A stretch of DNA of 64,000 nt from the NCBI RefSeq assembly GCF_026241755.1, contig NZ_JAPJDA010000010.1:2233-66232 (forward strand), written 5' to 3'. The translations under genes were made by a program, and so were the position numbers. Within the stretch, counting starts at the first letter, position 1; each line of letters begins with the position of its first letter. Of this stretch, positions 7,608 through 15,893 are shown piece after piece. The notes below the pieces were generated by a model. The model did not search any database, was not told the origin of the DNA, and saw only the letters and a program-made list of their open reading frames with translations. Origin of the DNA: Salinimicrobium profundisediminis (GTDB lineage Bacteria; Bacteroidota; Bacteroidia; Flavobacteriales; Flavobacteriaceae).

Positions 7608-10448
7608 TTATTCCACCTTTGCACTTTCGGGAGGTCCAAGATAAGAATCTCTATTTTCTCCCGTCCTTATCACAATCTTTTGTACCACCACGCCAGATTC
7701 TATGGCCCACACTTTCAAGCTGTGATTCCCCGGCTCAAGGTTTATTGTTGTTCTTACTTTCGTTACGTTGTTGGCTACCGAAGTATTCCAGTTATCCTCT
7801 GTCTGCTCATGCATATTGATCACTTCCGGTTCCCTGTCATCAACAGAAACTGCAAATTTCAAGCCGCCCTGGTTCCTGAAATCCAGCGTGGGAGATAAGT
7901 AAAATTCAACTTCAGCATCACCTGAACTAAAGTTATGAAAATTATAAGCGAGATAAGGGTTATTTTCAGAAAGTTCCTGCTGCGTGGGTGCATGCGGATA
8001 AGAAGCCATTGAAGATCCTGTTAGGCCAAGGTTTGGGATCAATTGCCACCCTCTGCTGTTTACCTGATTATTTTCTGAAAAGTTAGCCGCTTCCATAGAA
8101 ATATAGCCGTTGCTCTCTACAAAGCCTTGAATATTCTCATCCTGCGGGTTGTTAACCGGAACTTCAACAGTTACTTTATTTCCAGCACCTTTAATTTGGA
8201 AAGAGCCATGAGTCATACCTTTAGGAGCTTTTTCCCAATTCACACTAACCAAAAGTCTTTTTTGATCTTCTATTATCCCTTTTTCTTCGGAAATCTCTAT
8301 CCAATCTGACTTCTTCGGAATTTTATACTGAAAAGGTTTTTGGCCTCTATTAAAAACTTCCACATAAAACCCCTGGTCGTTGAAGGGATCAAAAGCAGGT
8401 AAGCTGCCGGAAGAATTCCTCTCAAAAATGGCATTTTTGGCACCCTGTACAGCCACTCCCATTTCAGCTTTTTCAGGAACTTCGATCTTTGCAACTTCAG
8501 GCATATTATTTTGATCGGGTTGTTGCCAATAGGTGTAACCAATGTGCGTTTGAGACATCATATGGTTCCATTTTCCATCAGCAAGTTCGGTGTGAAACTG
8601 CTCTGTTAGCTCAGCGTCTTTTTGGAAAAGTTCTTTGGTCCTTTCAGCATATTTATTTGCTGCAGCTCTGCCCTGTGCCGCATAAAGTTTATTCTTTGCC
8701 GCCGAAACGTAAAGTTCATTCAGGTTTGCCGATGCTTTTACCGGGAATAATACCAGTTGATAATATGCATCTTTATATTCTTCAGGGATCTGTGCGTAGA
8801 TTGCTTCCGCCCGCTGTTCCAGATCGCGATACTCTTTAACAATCCTGTCGGCTTCATTAAAATTCGTAAGGCTGTAAGTCTCCGGACTAATTAACTCAGG
8901 TTTCCTACGGCTGTTGTATTTGGTATACATGAGCAGGATATCTGCAATCTCTTCAGAATATTCTTTCGGCAGCTGCCTTGCAGCCCAATCTTCAGTATAA
9001 CTTCTCAGATCTCCGGCATCAATTTTTTCAGGATCCCATGCATAATCCAGGAAGAAACTTGTAGGATATTCCATAGGTTTTATGTCTCCTACATTCACTA
9101 TCCAAAGTTGGTCTGCCCCAAATTTGTAAGCGAGGTTCATTTGTTCCCATATGCGGGAAATTTGAGAGGTATTGATCCACTTATAATTTCTTGGGCCTCC
9201 CACGTAGTCAAAGTGGTAATAAATTCCGTAGCCGCCTTCTCTTGGAGCGTCATCGGGATTTGGGAGCTTCCGGATATTTCCCCAGTTATCATCTGCCAAC
9301 AATAAGGTTACATCATCTGGCACCCGCATTCCCTGGTCATAATAATCCTGCACTTCTTTATAAAGTGCCCAAACCTGCGGAGTTTCCTCTGCCGGTTTTC
9401 CGGTGACATCGGCAATGATCTCCCGCTGGTCTTCCACAATTTTTTCGAGCAGTTCTATCGCAGTACCTTCAGCCATTGGCTCATCGCCATCCCCACGCAT
9501 TCCTACAGTTACAACGCTTTCAAAATCGCCCATACGTTCTATCCCACCTCTCCAGAACTTCTGAAGATTTTCGGGATTGGTATTATAATTCCATTCCCCT
9601 TCGCCAAAGCGTCTCCACTCATCGTGCGCCCGCATTAATGGTTCGTGGTGAGAAGTTCCTATTACAATTCCATATTCGTCTGCTAAAACCGGGTTTTTGG
9701 GATCATCATCATAAAATGCCCTTCCCCACATCGCCGGCCACAGGTAGTTCCCCTGCATACGCAGAATTAGTTCAAAAACATGCTCATAAAATCCGCTGGT
9801 GAAGCCTCCAAAATTCTCTGTTGCCCAACCTGCAAGTGCAGGGGCTTCATCGTTGATGAAAATTCCGCGGTACTTAACCTTTGGCGTTCCTTTAGAATGA
9901 GTTCCCGGCTTTACATAAAGGACATCCGATCTTTTCGCGGGAACATCGGCCCAGTAGTACCAGGGAGAAACCCCAATTTCTCGGGAAACATCATACATCC
10001 CGAAGATGGCCCCGCGTTTATCGCTCCCCACGATCACCAGTGCCTGCTCCACCCCGGGAAATGGATCTTCCACCACCTTAAGGGCAAAGGTTTCCCATTT
10101 TCCTTCAATCCCCGAAACATCAATCTTGTTATTCTGAACCAGTTGGTCAATAAGTCCACTTTTGCCAAGGGTACCAACAATTACAGGTGTACCTGAATTT
10201 ACTTCGGAAGTTTTTAATAACTGCGGAAGTTTTCCTGTCACTCTTTCAATATCCTTCTGAAGATCTTCGGCTACGCGATGAACGCCTTTAAAATCATTTT
10301 CATCAATATAAATTGCCGCTGTAACTTCCTTTGAGACCAACGGAAAGAATCCATTTTTTTCAGAAGTTGAAATATAAGATTCCTGTGCAAGAACAGAGCT
10401 GCAGCTCAATCCCAGGAAAAGCAGGAAGAACAAAAAATTGGTTTTCAT
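7608..10448 (-). CDS. GH115 xylan alpha-1,2-glucuronidase
   Basis: This enzyme removes (4-O-methyl)glucuronic acid from internal xylose residues of polymeric xylan. The GH115 signature is clear in the middle of the protein (KYRGIFINDEAPAL, GNYLWPAMWGRAF, GIVIGTSHHEPL, MRGDGDEPM, LLADDNWGN), followed by the helical region and a C-terminal beta-rich domain that family members carry. I prefer the ATG at 10448 because it begins a good signal peptide (MKTNFLFFLLFLGL, cut near VLAQ). A possible ATG seven codons upstream is at 10469. The protein should be periplasmic or surface-exposed. It lies between GH10 and the aldo/keto reductase with a short gap on each side, in the same operon as GH67. Confidence 0.93.
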   Translation of the reverse strand: MKTNFLFFLLFLGLSCSSVLAQESYISTSEKNGFFPLVSKEVTAAIYIDENDFKGVHRVAEDLQKDIERVTGKLPQLLKTSEVNSGTPVIVGTLGKSGLIDQLVQNNKIDVSGIEGKWETFALKVVEDPFPGVEQALVIVGSDKRGAIFGMYDVSREIGVSPWYYWADVPAKRSDVLYVKPGTHSKGTPKVKYRGIFINDEAPALAGWATENFGGFTSGFYEHVFELILRMQGNYLWPAMWGRAFYDDDPKNPVLADEYGIVIGTSHHEPLMRAHDEWRRFGEGEWNYNTNPENLQKFWRGGIERMGDFESVVTVGMRGDGDEPMAEGTAIELLEKIVEDQREIIADVTGKPAEETPQVWALYKEVQDYYDQGMRVPDDVTLLLADDNWGNIRKLPNPDDAPREGGYGIYYHFDYVGGPRNYKWINTSQISRIWEQMNLAYKFGADQLWIVNVGDIKPMEYPTSFFLDYAWDPEKIDAGDLRSYTEDWAARQLPKEYSEEIADILLMYTKYNSRRKPELISPETYSLTNFNEADRIVKEYRDLEQRAEAIYAQIPEEYKDAYYQLVLFPVKASANLNELYVSAAKNKLYAAQGRAAANKYAERTKELFQKDAELTEQFHTELADGKWNHMMSQTHIGYTYWQQPDQNNMPEVAKIEVPEKAEMGVAVQGAKNAIFERNSSGSLPAFDPFNDQGFYVEVFNRGQKPFQYKIPKKSDWIEISEEKGIIEDQKRLLVSVNWEKAPKGMTHGSFQIKGAGNKVTVEVPVNNPQDENIQGFVESNGYISMEAANFSENNQVNSRGWQLIPNLGLTGSSMASYPHAPTQQELSENNPYLAYNFHNFSSGDAEVEFYLSPTLDFRNQGGLKFAVSVDDREPEVINMHEQTEDNWNTSVANNVTKVRTTINLEPGNHSLKVWAIESGVVVQKIVIRTGENRDSYLGPPESAKVE
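8422..8440. repeat. Interspersed palindrome copy inside the GH115 gene
   Basis: The site TCAAAAATGGCATTTTTGG matches the window-wide palindrome consensus. It lies in coding sequence, where it encodes KNAIF on the minus strand. Confidence 0.7.
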
Positions 10449-10481
10449 GATATTTAGGGAGATATTCATACTACTGATATT

Positions 10482-11621
10482 TTATTCTTTTTCTTCCTGG
10501 AAATCAACAACTTTAAAATATGCCTTTTTTCGCTGCATATCTTCGTCAAACAATAGCGGGTAGTTCTTCCTGCCCTCTACCGGATAATAATCCAGCCAGG
10601 AATATTGATCTGAAAGATTCCAGAAAGTCACGCTTGAAAGTACATCTTTGTAATCTCTAAAAACCCGGAAAAACATATCGTAAGCTTCCAGTTGCTTTTG
10701 TTCCAGTTCGGGTGTGAACTCGTCGGACTCATCTGGCCTGCGGTCTCTTTGTTCCTTTTCCCACGGATAAATAGACACATCAAGTTCTGTGATCTGCACT
10801 TCCAGGCCTAAAGAAGAATACATATCCAAAGCTTTACGCAATTCCTCTTCCGAAGGCCCATAGATAGACCAGTGTCCCTGAATTCCCACTCCGTCGATTG
10901 GCACATCCCGGTCAACCAGCATCTTTAAAAGTTTATAGATACGGTCCCTTTTTTCGGGAATAATGGCGTTGTAATCGTTGTAATAAAGTTTAGCATCAGG
11001 ATCGGCTGCGCGGGCATATTCAAAGGCTTTAATGATGAAATCCTCTCCTGCTATGTCATACCATTCAGATTTTCTTAGGAATTGGGTGCTGTCATCGGCA
11101 ATGGCTTCATTCACTACATCCCAGGCGTAAATAGTGCCTTTATAGCGTGAAACTACAGAATCTATATGGGTTTTCATCCTGCTTAGCAGCTCTTCCTTAC
11201 TCACTTTCCCACCATCTTCAGCTTCAAAGATCCAGTCTCCGGTTTGCTGATGCCATACCAGGGCATGCCCCCGCATCATAAGATCATTTTCACGGGCAAA
11301 ATTTGCAATTGCATCTGCCTGCTCCCAGTTAAACCGGTCTTGCTCGGGATGAATTGGCCCCATCTTCATTACATTTTCCGGAGTAATGCTGTTAAATTCC
11401 TTTTTAAGAAGTTCGGCAGATTCTCCCTGAACAGTGCCCGGTCCCACCGCCACTCCTATTGGAAAATAGTCTGAATAATAATCTTTAAGGCCTTTTTCCT
11501 GTTGTTCTTCAGCGGTCACAGCTGTCTGTTCTTTTTTATCCGATTCATTTTTACAACCGGTCAAAAGCGAAAGGGACAGCATCAAAAGAGCTGAATTTTT
11601 TAAAATATTTAAATGAGCCAT
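10482..11621 (-). CDS. GH10 endo-1,4-beta-xylanase, lipoprotein
   Basis: This enzyme hydrolyses internal beta-1,4 bonds of the xylan backbone. The 379-aa GH10 barrel shows the acid/base E172 in WDVVNEA and the nucleophile E279 in ITELDV, plus HALVWH at 119-124. The N-terminus has a lipoprotein signal ending LLTGC with the lipidated Cys at 23, so it is anchored in the outer membrane, probably at the surface beside SusC/SusD. It lies between mannonate dehydratase and GH115 with short gaps. Length is normal for a single-domain GH10 with no carbohydrate-binding module. Confidence 0.96.
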   Translation of the reverse strand: MAHLNILKNSALLMLSLSLLTGCKNESDKKEQTAVTAEEQQEKGLKDYYSDYFPIGVAVGPGTVQGESAELLKKEFNSITPENVMKMGPIHPEQDRFNWEQADAIANFARENDLMMRGHALVWHQQTGDWIFEAEDGGKVSKEELLSRMKTHIDSVVSRYKGTIYAWDVVNEAIADDSTQFLRKSEWYDIAGEDFIIKAFEYARAADPDAKLYYNDYNAIIPEKRDRIYKLLKMLVDRDVPIDGVGIQGHWSIYGPSEEELRKALDMYSSLGLEVQITELDVSIYPWEKEQRDRRPDESDEFTPELEQKQLEAYDMFFRVFRDYKDVLSSVTFWNLSDQYSWLDYYPVEGRKNYPLLFDEDMQRKKAYFKVVDFQEEKE

Positions 11622-11627
11622 AGATTT

Positions 11628-12797
11628 CTATTTGTGAGTTTCAAGGATTCCGAGTTCGAGTCCGCGCAATTCAGCCAGACCTTTCAACCGTCCTATAAAT
11701 GAATAGCCGGCGTAATAATTTTTATCTTTTTCCATGGAATGCAGATAACCATGATCTGGCCGCATGGGGATGCTTTTCTGTTTTTCCTGCTGAAGTTTAA
11801 GGATCTTCTTCATTACTTCGGTCATAGGAACATCTCCGTCTAAATGATCTGACTCCATAAAAACTCCGGAAGTTTCCCTTTTCACATTCCGAAGGTGCAA
11901 AAAGTGGATCCTGTCACTAAATTTTTCAAAGATCTGCAGAAGGTCATTTTTGGGATTTGCACCAATAGATCCGGTGCAGTAACAGAGTCCGTTGGCATTA
12001 TTATCCACATTGCTGAAAATATATTCCAGATCGCTTTGGTTGCTCACCACTCTTGGTAATCCTAACACCGAAAAAGGCGGATCATCTGGATGAATAGCTA
12101 AACTTACACCACTTTCAGCCGCTACAGGAGCTACTTCTTTTAAGAAAGCAACCAGGTTCTCCCGCAGTTTCTGGTCATTGATATGGCTATAAGATTCAAG
12201 CAGGTCTTTAATGATCTCAGGGGTGAAATTCTCTTTACTTCCGGGCAACCCAAGAAGGATATTCTTAAAAAGCTGCTCTTTTTCTTCAGAAGAAAGTCTT
12301 TCGCCAAGGGCTTTGGCTTCAGCAATCTCAGCGTCGGAATAATCCTGTTCTACATTCTTCCTCTTCAGCAGAAAAAGGTCGAAAAAGGCGAATTTTACCG
12401 GGTCGTACCTCAGTACTGTTGCCCCTTCGTTATTTTCGTAAAAATGATCTGTACGCACCCAATCCAGGATAGGCATAAAGTTATAAGCCACTACTTCAAT
12501 GCCACATTCACCTACGTTGCGGAGGCTTATCTTGTAATTTTCAATGTATTTTTCAAAATTACCCGAGCGTTTCTTGATATCCTCATGCACTGGAAGACTT
12601 TCTATCACGCTCCATTGCAAACCAAGGCCTTCAATTTCTTCTTTCCTCTCTAAAATGGCATTTTTGGACCAGATTTCTCCCACGGGAATTTCGTGCAATG
12701 CAGTGACAATCCCGGTGATCCCGGCTTGTTTCAATTCTTTAAGCGAGAGCACGTCGTTAGGGCCGTACCAACGCATGGCTTGGGTCATTTTATACAT
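11628..12797 (-). CDS. uxuA: Mannonate dehydratase
   Basis: This enzyme dehydrates D-mannonate to 2-keto-3-deoxy-D-gluconate (EC 4.2.1.8), the last isomerisation/dehydration stage of glucuronate breakdown in the cytoplasm. The 389-aa sequence starts with the family motif MRWYGPND. It also has the xylose-isomerase-like barrel motifs AIHPDDPP, GLCYCTGS, FLHLRNV and MRPDHGYL, which carry the metal-binding His, Cys and Asp residues. It lies 1 nt after the SDR gene, so the two are translationally linked. Downstream steps (KDG kinase and aldolase) are not in this window. Confidence 0.96.
   Translation of the reverse strand: MYKMTQAMRWYGPNDVLSLKELKQAGITGIVTALHEIPVGEIWSKNAILERKEEIEGLGLQWSVIESLPVHEDIKKRSGNFEKYIENYKISLRNVGECGIEVVAYNFMPILDWVRTDHFYENNEGATVLRYDPVKFAFFDLFLLKRKNVEQDYSDAEIAEAKALGERLSSEEKEQLFKNILLGLPGSKENFTPEIIKDLLESYSHINDQKLRENLVAFLKEVAPVAAESGVSLAIHPDDPPFSVLGLPRVVSNQSDLEYIFSNVDNNANGLCYCTGSIGANPKNDLLQIFEKFSDRIHFLHLRNVKRETSGVFMESDHLDGDVPMTEVMKKILKLQQEKQKSIPMRPDHGYLHSMEKDKNYYAGYSFIGRLKGLAELRGLELGILETHK
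12651..12667. repeat. Interspersed palindrome copy inside uxuA
   Basis: TAAAATGGCATTTTTGG is a copy of the window-wide palindrome with one base changed in the left arm. On the minus strand it encodes KNAIL. Confidence 0.6.
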
Positions 12798-12798
12798 T

Positions 12799-13542
12799 CT
12801 AAAAACCTATTGAGTTTCCACCATCTACCGGAAGAACAGTTCCGGTAGTGAATTTGGATTCTGAAGTTGCGAAATAGTAAACTGCATCTGCAACATCTGA
12901 AGGTTCTCCCAGTTTTCCCATTGGGGTCCTGGAAAGCACCTTGTTCTTACGTTCTGGATCATTATCCAAAGCTTTGCTGGACATATTGGTTTTAATGAAC
13001 CCGGGAGCAACAGCATTCACCCTGATCCCAAATTGCGCAAGATCTACGGCCATTGCACGCGTCATCCCGTCTATGGCAGTTTTACTCGCCGAATATGCAA
13101 TTACTTTAGGAATTCCATATTGAGCCGCCATAGAGCTAATATTGATGATGCTTCCGTAGTTATTCTTTTTCATCACTTTTGCCACTTCCCTGCTCACTGC
13201 AAACAGCGCAAGCACATTGGTGTGGAGAATATTCTGAAATTCGTCGTTAGTAACTTCAAGAAATTCCTTTTTCATATTGATCCCTGCATTGTTCACCAGA
13301 ATATCAATTTTTCCGGCTTCTTCAGCAAGTTTTGCGACGGCTTCAGGTATTTCATCCAGATTATTGAGGTCAAGGATAAAAGGTTTTGCATTTGGCCCCA
13401 GTTCCTCGCAGGATTGCAGGGTTTTCTCTTTATTCCTACCATTTACGTAGGTGGTAATTCCGTTATCACAGAATTTTTTTGCGGTCGCAAATCCCAGTCC
13501 GGCATTTGCGCCAGTTACCAGTGCTATAAGATTTTTATTCAT
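12799..13542 (-). CDS. SDR oxidoreductase, probable fructuronate reductase (D-mannonate oxidoreductase)
   Basis: This is a 247-aa classical short-chain dehydrogenase. It shows the cofactor motif TGANAGLG near residue 11, NNAG near 86, the catalytic Ser in INISSMA and the YSASK catalytic Tyr/Lys. Its position between GH67 and uxuA, together with uxaC across the divergent promoter, supports reduction of D-fructuronate to D-mannonate. That is the one glucuronate-pathway step otherwise missing here, and SDR-type enzymes do this job in some bacteria. The sequence alone would also fit a gluconate 5-dehydrogenase or KduD-like enzyme. Confidence 0.85.
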   Translation of the reverse strand: MNKNLIALVTGANAGLGFATAKKFCDNGITTYVNGRNKEKTLQSCEELGPNAKPFILDLNNLDEIPEAVAKLAEEAGKIDILVNNAGINMKKEFLEVTNDEFQNILHTNVLALFAVSREVAKVMKKNNYGSIINISSMAAQYGIPKVIAYSASKTAIDGMTRAMAVDLAQFGIRVNAVAPGFIKTNMSSKALDNDPERKNKVLSRTPMGKLGEPSDVADAVYYFATSESKFTTGTVLPVDGGNSIGF

Positions 13543-13549
13543 AAGTAGT

Positions 13550-15715
13550 TTAATGCCAGGAAGGACTTATGCCTGGTGCATAAGGGAATTCCAGTGATTG
13601 ATAATATTCTAAATCATGTTCGGGTGTAGGGACAAATTCGGGTAATTCCATTTCAGAAAACTGCTTAAAATACAGAAGTACGGCGTCGCGCCACCATTTT
13701 GCTTCTTTTAGCTGAATTTGAAGCAGCATTTGTGTCGTGGCAAACCTCTCCTCATCTACATATTCTTCCATTTCATTCCAGGTCTTCACCATGTCTTCCA
13801 CTTCTTCCACACCTTGCTGATATTTAGCAGCCATGTTATGCCAAAGAGTCTTTCCATTCTTCATTTCATAATCCCAGGGCACGTGGTGGAACCAAAGCAA
13901 ATATTGCTCGGGGGTTGTTTCTATTGAATTATACTTTTCCCTAAGTGGTTCTGCATATTGAGCAAGCGCATTGCTACCTGTAGTAGTTCGGTCAAAACCA
14001 ACTCCCAAGGAATCGGCACGGTGGTAATATACAGGATTCCACTCGGGCCTATCCAGGTTGCCAACCCACGGGCCGGGACCATAATGGTGACCTGTGTCCA
14101 TGATATGATGAAGACCTAAAGGAGTCATATAATTCACAACTGCTTCCCGGGAATCCAGCATCATTTCACTCACCTCATCAACAAAATCCTTATCCTTTGA
14201 AAATGTCATTTTTAGCCAGTCTTCTGCGATCTCTTCAGAATCTATGTAAGGATCCCAGGCCAGTCTTCCAAAGCCATACCAGTTGGCCTGCCCAAAAGGA
14301 TGACCTGTCCAGTTCTTTGCAGTTCCAATATTGGCCACCCCGGCGATTCCTGTTAATTTTTTATTTGACAGGGTTCCATCTATAACTTTCGCTACTGTAG
14401 ATCCTTCCCCCTGTACATAGGTATCTTCATCAAGCACTTCCTCGAACATTTTTGGCAGGTAAACCAGGTGGGAACTAAAACCAAGATATTCCTGCGTGAT
14501 CTGGAATTCCATCATTAGTGGGGTGTCGGGCATTGCGCCAAACATAGGGTGAAATGGCTCCCGCGGCTGGAAATCTATTGGCCCGTTCTTCACCTGCACC
14601 AGCACGTTGTCATGGAACTGCCCGTCAAAAGGTACAAATTCGGAATACGCCTGTTTCGCCCTGTCATCAGGATCGTGTTCTGAGTAGACAAAGGCCCGCC
14701 ACATCACAATTCCGTTGTGTGGCGCTACGGCCTCAGCAAGCATATTTGCACCATCAACGTGAGATCTACCATAGTTATTAGGGCCGGGTTGTCCTTCAGA
14801 ATTTGCTTTGACTAAAAATCCACCAAAATCGGGGATTTCAGCATAAATTTCATCGGCTTTATCTTTCCACCATTGTTTTACTTCAGGATCAAAAGGATCG
14901 GCCGTTTCCAGGTCACCAGATTCCATTGGGGAAGAAAAACGTGCCGTTAGATAGACTTTTATTCCGTAGGACCTGAAAACATCAGCCAGGGCTTTTACTT
15001 TTTCAATATATGCTGAAGTAAGTACCACCGAACTGGCGTTCACATTGGTCAACACGGTTCCGTTAATCCCAATAGAGGCATTGGCGCGGGCATAGTCAAT
15101 ATATTCAGGCTTGATAAGCTCGGGCAGGTGGTGCCAGTCCCAAATGGAAAATCCTGCATAGCCACGTTCCACGGTCCTATCCAGGTTGTCCCAGTGATTT
15201 AGCACCCTAATCTGGATTTTTGGAGAATCGGTTATAGAAATTTTATCTATTGCGTTTCTCAACTGCATTTCTTTGATAAACCTAAAAGTACCGTATAAAA
15301 GTCCGGCTTCAGTTTCTGCAGTAATAACTGTTGCAGGTGTATTCCCAATGCGGATCTTTTTGATAATATAACCTTCAGAATTAATTTTTGTAAATTCTCC
15401 TTCCAAAGAAGGAAGCACATACGCAGGAAGGTTATCACGGGTGCCCAGAACCAGGCTGTTTTCTTTAATGGAGATAGCGGTTGGAATTGATGCGTCAAAG
15501 AACCCCGCATAAGCTTTTTCAAGCTCAGAGACCGCAGCATCCAGTGTAGCGCCAGACCCATAGGTTATTAATCCCTGAATTTGGGTGGAATAGTTTTCTC
15601 TTAGGGTCGCTTCTTCAATAGGATAATATTGCAGCCATAGATCATAACCGTCCTGAGAACGAAGGTTTAACGGGAGAATTGCCAGTAAAAATATGAAGTA
15701 AAGACATTTAGACAT
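13550..15715 (-). CDS. aguA: GH67 alpha-glucuronidase
   Basis: This enzyme removes (methyl)glucuronic acid from the non-reducing-end xylose of short xylo-oligosaccharides. The 721-aa protein has a signal peptide (cleavage near LRSQ), an N-terminal beta domain, the (beta/alpha)8 core and a C-terminal helical domain. The catalytic residues align with those known for Cellvibrio GlcA67A: acid E307 (KANSEGQPG), and D381 (NGPIDFQ) with E409 (QITQEY) activating water. It is the first gene of the leftward operon, directly behind the promoter with the LacI-type palindrome. Together with GH115 it covers both internal and terminal glucuronate decorations. Confidence 0.96.
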   Translation of the reverse strand: MSKCLYFIFLLAILPLNLRSQDGYDLWLQYYPIEEATLRENYSTQIQGLITYGSGATLDAAVSELEKAYAGFFDASIPTAISIKENSLVLGTRDNLPAYVLPSLEGEFTKINSEGYIIKKIRIGNTPATVITAETEAGLLYGTFRFIKEMQLRNAIDKISITDSPKIQIRVLNHWDNLDRTVERGYAGFSIWDWHHLPELIKPEYIDYARANASIGINGTVLTNVNASSVVLTSAYIEKVKALADVFRSYGIKVYLTARFSSPMESGDLETADPFDPEVKQWWKDKADEIYAEIPDFGGFLVKANSEGQPGPNNYGRSHVDGANMLAEAVAPHNGIVMWRAFVYSEHDPDDRAKQAYSEFVPFDGQFHDNVLVQVKNGPIDFQPREPFHPMFGAMPDTPLMMEFQITQEYLGFSSHLVYLPKMFEEVLDEDTYVQGEGSTVAKVIDGTLSNKKLTGIAGVANIGTAKNWTGHPFGQANWYGFGRLAWDPYIDSEEIAEDWLKMTFSKDKDFVDEVSEMMLDSREAVVNYMTPLGLHHIMDTGHHYGPGPWVGNLDRPEWNPVYYHRADSLGVGFDRTTTGSNALAQYAEPLREKYNSIETTPEQYLLWFHHVPWDYEMKNGKTLWHNMAAKYQQGVEEVEDMVKTWNEMEEYVDEERFATTQMLLQIQLKEAKWWRDAVLLYFKQFSEMELPEFVPTPEHDLEYYQSLEFPYAPGISPSWH
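14199..14214. repeat. Interspersed palindrome copy inside the GH67 gene
   Basis: GAAAATGTCATTTTTA is a shorter copy of the recurrent palindrome, in coding sequence. Confidence 0.5.
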
Positions 15716-15769
15716 TGGAGAGGATTATTTAAAATATGCACGTGATTTGGAACGGAAAAATAGAAAAAA

Positions 15770-15833
15770 ATAACCTATCAGCAAAACATTTTACGCAATC
15801 GGTTGCGTTTAAATTAAAAATATATTTAATTTG
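15770..15833. promoter_or_regulatory. Divergent promoters of the GH67 operon (-) and GH3 gene (+)
   Basis: Rightward, TTG (15803-15805, inside the palindrome) lies 20 nt before TTAATTTG (15826-15833), one mismatch from TAnnTTTG. Leftward, TTG (complement of 15796-15798) lies 18 nt before TAGGTTAT (complement of 15770-15777), a weaker match. Spacing follows the Bacteroidetes -33/-7 pattern. In both directions the -33 element lies within the operator palindrome. This is prediction by pattern only. Confidence 0.45.
15793..15808. promoter_or_regulatory. LacI-type operator 1
   Basis: ACGCAATCGGTTGCGT is a near-perfect palindrome with the CAA...TTG half-sites and central CG typical of LacI-family operators. 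It lies between the divergent GH67 and GH3 genes. An identical 16-mer lies upstream of susC at 31419-31434. The likely regulator is the LacI protein encoded at 19592-20620. Confidence 0.8.
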
Positions 15834-15893
15834 TTAAGATGCAATGTTTATTACCTCTACACTAGAAGAATAACCAACCCATAAAATAGCCAC

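Noticed and set aside
13033-13548. Long open frame opposite the SDR gene (plus strand)
   Set aside because: It is a shadow of the SDR gene on the other strand, without a domain or leader. Similar antisense frames over GH115, galM and others were dismissed for the same reason.
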